From NCBI GenBank assembly GCA_004557315.1, contig SFEH01000128.1, positions 1 to 10,723 of the forward strand: a stretch of 10,723 nt of DNA, read 5' to 3'. Of this stretch, positions 7,483 to 10,723 are shown in pieces (the stretch's first letter is position 1; each line of letters begins with the position of its first letter). The DNA comes from Bacteroidales bacterium (GTDB lineage Bacteria > Bacteroidota > Bacteroidia > Bacteroidales > UBA3663). The translations under genes and the position numbers were made by a program. The notes beneath the pieces were generated by a model. That model worked only from the letters and a program-made list of their open reading frames with translations. It had not been told where the DNA came from and did no database searches.

Positions 7483-8709
7483 ATGGACTCTCTTGTTCAG
7501 ATATTGCAATTCCCTGCCTCGCTATTGTTAGCAGTCGCTTTTTTGCTTGCAGCATTCTGCCTGTGCCATTATGCTGGGTCAAACAGCATCGTCAAGGCTT
7601 TTGGCTCTTTGCTCACAGCTCGCATACTGTTAGCCATAGGAGCCATCATTTTGGCAATCGAGGGCACATGGTCAATACCTCTGCATCGTTCATACGTCTT
7701 TCTGGTTTTTGCCTTATTGCTGCTGTTTGCCCTGACAGCCACCATCTACAACGGCTTCAAGCGCAAGGCGAAACCCGGGTTCTTGCTCAATCATATCGGC
7801 ATCTATCTCATCATCTGGGCAGCTCTCTTTGGCTCGCCCGATGTTTCTCGGTCAAGGATGATTGTGGGATACGGTCATCCGCAGAAAATGGCATATTCTT
7901 CTGACGGCAAAGTCATTAGCCTTCCTTTCGAAGTCACGCTCACCGACTTTCATATCGACTATTATTCCGACAGCATCAGCCCTCGTCAGTTCACGAGCGA
8001 TATCATGGTCGATGGAGAAACGATGTCGGTTTCGGTCAACAATCCTTGTTCTGCCCAAGGCTATACTCTCTATCAGGACAGCTACGATTGGGAAACACAC
8101 CAATACACCGTGCTTCAAGTGGTTAGCGACCCATGGCTGCCTGTCGTGTTCCTGGGAATGACATTGCTTGCCCTTGGCTCCGTCCTTCTGCTTTTTGGCC
8201 GATGGAAAGCACGTTTCGTCATTCCTGTCACACTGCTGCTCACCATAGTCTTCACCATGCTGACTGTGGCAAAAATCAACTTCGGCACTCTGATGCCTGC
8301 TCTCCGTTCTTGGTGGTTTGTTCCTCATCTCTTCATCTACATGATTGCCTATTCGCTCATGGCAATCGCTCTCGTGATATGGATTGCAGCATCGCTCAAG
8401 AAGAGGGAATCTTGGCAAACGCTATCAGACAATCTCGTCCGTTCGTCTTCGGCATTGCTCATCATCGGCATGCTCACTGGCTCTGTCTGGGCTCGTCAAG
8501 CTTGGGGCGACTACTGGGCATGGGATGCCAAGGAGAACTGGGCAGCAGTCACATGGCTCGTCACCCTGATGCACCTGCACCTGAAGGACAAAAGTGGCTG
8601 GAAGGCCATCACAATCCTTATCCTCGCCTTTTTGGCATTGCAGATCACATGGTATGGTGTCAACTACCTACCTTCAGCTATCAACAGCCTTCACACCTAC
8701 AACAGCTAA
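7483..8709 (+). CDS. Compact ResB/CcsA-type (system II) cytochrome c assembly protein
   Basis: This 408-residue membrane protein appears to fuse the two parts of the system II haem lyase, which moves haem across the inner membrane and attaches it to CXXCH motifs. The N-terminal half is ResB-like: four hydrophobic stretches, then a soluble segment with LPFEVTLTDFHIDYY (147-161), SPRQFTSDI, VSVNNPCSAQGYTLYQDSYD and SDPWLPVVFLGM. The C-terminal half is CcsA-like: WWFVPHLFIYMIAYSLMA (His282), then the haem-binding WWD motif WGDYWAWDAKENWA (341-354), LMHLHL (His364, His366) and GVNYLPSAINSLHTY (His404). It is far shorter than full CcsBA fusions. ATG 7483 is chosen over a TTG at 7465, which would add six residues with no motif support. 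It lies 18 bases after the glycosyltransferase and 24 before a dihaem cytochrome, its likely substrate. Confidence 0.87.
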   Translation: MDSLVQILQFPASLLLAVAFLLAAFCLCHYAGSNSIVKAFGSLLTARILLAIGAIILAIEGTWSIPLHRSYVFLVFALLLLFALTATIYNGFKRKAKPGFLLNHIGIYLIIWAALFGSPDVSRSRMIVGYGHPQKMAYSSDGKVISLPFEVTLTDFHIDYYSDSISPRQFTSDIMVDGETMSVSVNNPCSAQGYTLYQDSYDWETHQYTVLQVVSDPWLPVVFLGMTLLALGSVLLLFGRWKARFVIPVTLLLTIVFTMLTVAKINFGTLMPALRSWWFVPHLFIYMIAYSLMAIALVIWIAASLKKRESWQTLSDNLVRSSSALLIIGMLTGSVWARQAWGDYWAWDAKENWAAVTWLVTLMHLHLKDKSGWKAITILILAFLALQITWYGVNYLPSAINSLHTYNS

Positions 8710-8733
8710 ACAGAAAACCAACACTAAACACTT

Positions 8734-9732
8734 ATGAAAAAGATTCTTTTAATCGCCATCCTTGCATGTACGACCATCGCTGTCGCCACTGCACTCTATC
8801 GCTATGACAACACCCTTGCCAACGAACCTGTGGAAGTGATTCCCGACTATGTAGAGACCAATCCCGCCAAGGTTGCTTTGGGCAAGAAGATGTTCAACGA
8901 CACTCGTATCTCGCTCGACAACACTATCTCGTGTGCCACTTGCCATGTGCTTGAAGATGGAGGTGCCGATCATGCCGACGAGCGAGTGAGCGAAGGAATC
9001 AATGGCTTGCAGGGAACAGTCAATTCTCCTACCGTGTTCAATGCCGTGTTCAACATCGACCAGTTCTGGAACGGACGTGCCCACACTCTTGCCGAACAGG
9101 CAGCAGCTCCTCCAATCAACCCTGTTGAGATGGGCGACCAGACATGGGAGCAGATCATTGAGCGTCTGTGTCAGGATGCTTCGCTCGTTGCTGAGTTCAA
9201 GGCAATATATCCAGAAGAAGGCCTTACCGAAGCAACCGTCACCGATGCTATCGAAGAATTTGAGAAGACTCTCATCACGCCAAACGACAAGCTCGACCGT
9301 TATCTCAAGGGCGATAAGAATGCTATGTCAGCCGAAGAGCTCGCTGGTTACCAGGCATTCAAGGCCAACGACTGTGCCACATGCCACTATGGCAAGACCT
9401 TGGGCGGACAGTCGTTTGAGCTTATGAGCAAATATGGCGATTATTTTGCCGACCGCAAGCAGAGTCGTCCCGACATTGCCTACAACGACGACGACAACGG
9501 ACTCTATAGCTTCACTGGCAAGGCTGAGGACATGCATAAGTTCAAGGTACCTAATCTCCGCAACATCTCAAAGACAGCACCATACTATCATGACGGCACT
9601 ATTGAGTCGCTCGAAGAAGCCGTACGCCTGATGTTCCACTACGAACTCGGCAAGACTGCCACTGATGAGCAAGTCGCTTCCATCACCACTTTCCTCAAAG
9701 CTCTCGACGGAGAAAGCGAATATTTCGAGTAA
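8734..9732 (+). CDS. Dihaem cytochrome c peroxidase
   Basis: This 332-residue periplasmic protein reduces hydrogen peroxide to water with electrons from the respiratory chain. Two haem c attachment sites are visible: SCATCH (Cys67, Cys70, His71) and DCATCH (Cys214, Cys217, His218). Typical CcpA/MauG-family blocks include VNSPTVFNAVFN (96-107), FWNGRAHTLAEQAAAPPINPVEMG, and MHKFKVPNLRNISKTAPYYHDG (267-288), where Met267 is the likely distal ligand of the high-potential haem. Length agrees with the family (about 320-350). The N-terminus MKKILLIAILACTTIAVATA is an export signal or anchor; Cys12 follows an imperfect lipobox so close to the start that lipoprotein processing is doubtful. The upstream haem lyase in the same operon fits its need for c-type haem. 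MauG-like oxidases are a weaker alternative. Confidence 0.93.
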   Translation: MKKILLIAILACTTIAVATALYRYDNTLANEPVEVIPDYVETNPAKVALGKKMFNDTRISLDNTISCATCHVLEDGGADHADERVSEGINGLQGTVNSPTVFNAVFNIDQFWNGRAHTLAEQAAAPPINPVEMGDQTWEQIIERLCQDASLVAEFKAIYPEEGLTEATVTDAIEEFEKTLITPNDKLDRYLKGDKNAMSAEELAGYQAFKANDCATCHYGKTLGGQSFELMSKYGDYFADRKQSRPDIAYNDDDNGLYSFTGKAEDMHKFKVPNLRNISKTAPYYHDGTIESLEEAVRLMFHYELGKTATDEQVASITTFLKALDGESEYFE

Positions 9733-9785
9733 ATGTTAATCTTTGCGGTGTTTGCATTGTTGATAACTGTTTTTGTTGACAAACT

Positions 9786-9852
9786 GTAGAGAAGTAGCCA
9801 GTTTACTCGATGTGCGCTCGTATTTCTCCACGCTTCCTCTACGATTTTGTTT
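9786..9852 (+). terminator. Weak candidate terminator stem-loop after the peroxidase gene
   Basis: GTAGAGAAG (9786-9794) pairs with CTTCCTCTAC (9833-9842) with one bulged base, across a loop of 38 bases, and the right arm is followed by GATTTTGTTT. The long loop and short T run make it a poor intrinsic terminator. It is the only hairpin after the peroxidase gene that I would put forward. Confidence 0.25.
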
Positions 9853-9853
9853 G

Positions 9854-9892
9854 CGCTGGTCGAGCGCTGGTCGAGTGCTGCACGAGTGCTGA
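9854..9892. repeat. 11-bp tandem direct repeat, three full units plus a partial
   Basis: CGCTGGTCGAG occurs twice back to back (9854-9864, 9865-9875), followed by the variant TGCTGCACGAG (9876-9886) and a partial TGCTGA (9887-9892). The block is GC-rich, unlike the AT-rich sequence to its right. Its period of 11 bases is about one helical turn. Function is unknown; it could be a slippage-prone repeat or a protein-binding array. Confidence 0.85.
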
Positions 9893-9908
9893 CTACTGAT
9901 TCACGCAG

Positions 9909-9916
9909 CAAAGATA
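9909..9916 (-). promoter_or_regulatory. Minus-strand -7-like motif without an obvious gene
   Basis: On the minus strand positions 9916-9909 spell TATCTTTG, a perfect TAnnTTTG match. No TTTG lies at the right distance for a -33 element, and no convincing protein gene lies downstream on that strand, only the 11-bp repeat and the antisense of the peroxidase 3' end. It may be a relic, a chance match, or the promoter of a small antisense RNA. Confidence 0.3.
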
Positions 9917-9940
9917 CGACATCCGATATTCGCAATTGCT

Positions 9941-10000
9941 GCAATAAAGCACCATTTTACGCAATAATGAGCCATTATACGCAATAAAGCACTATATAAG
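9941..10000. repeat. Three exact-length 20-bp tandem direct repeats before the ATPase promoter
   Basis: Units are GCAATAAAGCACCATTTTAC (9941-9960), GCAATAATGAGCCATTATAC (9961-9980) and GCAATAAAGCACTATATAAG (9981-10000). All three begin GCAATAA and keep a fixed 20-base phase, about two helical turns, so equivalent sites would lie on one face of the DNA. The array ends 18 bases before the -33 region of the ATPase promoter, the position of an upstream operator or activator site. Binding by a regulator, or by the ATPase system itself, is inference. Confidence 0.85.
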
Positions 10001-10017
10001 GATATTTTTCTGTTTAT

Positions 10018-10052
10018 TTTGTTGCATCATTCAACAAAATCGATTACTTTTG
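10018..10052 (+). promoter_or_regulatory. Bacteroidota-type promoter of the AAA+ ATPase gene
   Basis: TACTTTTG at 10045-10052 fits the -7 consensus TAnnTTTG. Upstream, TTTTGTTG (10017-10024) supplies a -33 element: GTTG at 10021-10024 is exactly 20 bases from the -7 box, and TTTG at 10018-10021 is 23 bases away. The expected start site is near 10058, about 70 bases before the ATG. Confidence 0.6.
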
Positions 10053-10130
10053 CACCAATAACTACAGAAAAGTGTATGTTTTATACACAAATCTGCACTT
10101 GTTAATGTAAATCAGCTTAAAAATCAGATC

Positions 10131-10723
10131 ATGGAAATAAGAAGAGACATAGTAGAAAGACTGAAGGAGTGGAAAAATCAGGAAAGCAAGAAGCCTATAC
10201 TCCTCAAAGGTGCCAGACAAATTGGCAAGACATGGGTGATGGAGACATTCGGCCGTGAATGTTTTGACTACTGTGCCAAGTTTGATTTTGACCGACAGGA
10301 GGAACTGAAATCGGTATTCCGTCAGACGAAGTCGCCCGAGCGCATCATAAAGGAGCTTGCGCTATATACTGATGTTCCCATCATAGCAGGAAAGACCCTT
10401 ATCATCTTTGATGAGATTCAGGAATGTGAAGAGGCTTTCAACAGCTTGAAATACTTCTGCGAGGATGCTCCCGACTTTCATGTCATTGCTGCTGGCTCTC
10501 TGTTAGGGGTGGCGGTGAAAAGAAGGCGCATGACAGTTCCTGTAGGCAAGGTGACTATTGAAAGGATGTTCCCAATATCATTCAGGGAATTTCTGAGAGC
10601 AAGCGATGAACAACTATGGCAGTATATTGAAAGTCTGGAGAGTGCCGTAAGCCTTCCTGAGATTATACTCAACAGGCTGAAGACTGAATACCGTAGGTAC
10701 ATGGTATCAGGAGGAATGCCTGA
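10131..10723 (+). CDS. AAA+ ATPase of the DUF4143 family (COG1373-like), N-terminal part, cut by window edge
   Basis: The visible 197 residues begin MEIRRDIVERLKEWKNQ and contain a clear P-loop: GARQIGKT (27-34, Walker A) and TLIIFDEIQ (89-97, Walker B with Asp94 and Glu95). HVIAAGSLLGVAVKRR is the family block after Walker B, around the sensor-1 position, and FPISFREFL is a typical family motif. RYMVSGGMP at the edge marks the approach to the C-terminal DUF4143 domain. Full proteins are usually about 380-430 residues, so roughly half is missing. ATG 10131 is chosen because the protein begins as other members do, a short helix before the LLKGARQ strand. Its biological role is not established; members are abundant and often multicopy in Bacteroidales. 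It has its own promoter and appears separate from the upstream operon; its AT-richer codon use differs from the men genes. Confidence 0.88.
   Translation, partial: MEIRRDIVERLKEWKNQESKKPILLKGARQIGKTWVMETFGRECFDYCAKFDFDRQEELKSVFRQTKSPERIIKELALYTDVPIIAGKTLIIFDEIQECEEAFNSLKYFCEDAPDFHVIAAGSLLGVAVKRRRMTVPVGKVTIERMFPISFREFLRASDEQLWQYIESLESAVSLPEIILNRLKTEYRRYMVSGGMP

Larger units (their letters stand above)
9733..10130. other. Intergenic region between operon end and ATPase gene
   Basis: No protein gene is supported here. The region holds, from left to right, a weak potential stem-loop (GTAGAGAAG at 9786-9794 against CTTCCTCTAC at 9833-9842, followed by GATTTTGTTT), an 11-bp tandem repeat, a minus-strand -7-like motif, a 20-bp tandem repeat and a rightward promoter. 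A strong intrinsic terminator for the long operon is not obvious. The leader from the likely transcription start (about 10058) to the ATPase ATG is some 70 bases. Confidence 0.6.

Noticed and set aside
9781..9804. AAACTG...CAGTTT inverted repeat as a terminator
   Set aside because: The stem has only six pairs, is AT-rich, has a 12-base loop and no following T run.
9639..9944. Minus-strand open frame of 101 codons
   Set aside because: It overlaps the conserved 3' end of the peroxidase gene, starts with TTG upstream of the -7 motif and translates the tandem repeats; no recognisable domain.
9941..10000. CRISPR array
   Set aside because: The units are contiguous without unique spacers and there are no cas genes in the window.

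Overview
The window looks like chromosomal DNA of a member of the Bacteroidota, probably order Bacteroidales and possibly Prevotella-like. Three things suggest this: promoter elements of the Bacteroidota type (TAnnTTTG) in the flanking spacers, a lack of clear Shine-Dalgarno sites before tightly packed genes, and a compact Bacteroidales-style menaquinone cluster. Genus and species cannot be fixed from the sequence alone.

Layout: positions 1-369 are an AT-rich spacer. It has a good leftward promoter near its left edge, serving a gene outside the window, and a rightward -7 element just before the first gene. From 370 to 9732 nine genes follow one another on the + strand with gaps of 0-24 bases or short overlaps, so they probably form one long operon. 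In order they are: a hotdog thioesterase (probable menI), menF, menD, menB, menC, a damaged menE, an ArnT/PMT-like membrane glycosyltransferase, a compact ResB/CcsA-type cytochrome c assembly protein, and a periplasmic dihaem cytochrome c peroxidase. Positions 9733-10130 are a spacer with two different tandem-repeat arrays (11-bp and 20-bp units) and a Bacteroidota-type promoter. From 10131 to the right edge lies the N-terminal half of an AAA+ ATPase of the DUF4143 family.

How the genes work together: MenF, MenD, MenC, MenE and MenB convert chorismate to 1,4-dihydroxy-2-naphthoyl-CoA, and the hotdog enzyme probably releases free DHNA for menaquinone synthesis. MenA and MenH are not in the window. 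The cytochrome c assembly protein could attach the haems of the adjacent peroxidase, which would take electrons from the quinone/cytochrome pool to remove hydrogen peroxide. The operon therefore reads as an anaerobic or microaerobic respiration and peroxide-defence module with one envelope glycosyltransferase inside it.

The main anomaly is menE. Its first 49 codons (through CDFL) carry the AMP-binding motif, and the rest of the gene is well preserved in another frame. About 27 residues of the conserved core between the two parts are missing, and the frame is broken at about 5481-5490. This is either a recent inactivating deletion in an essential step of an otherwise intact pathway, or a sequence/assembly error. 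The second point of interest is the promoter-proximal repeat arrangement before the ATPase gene.
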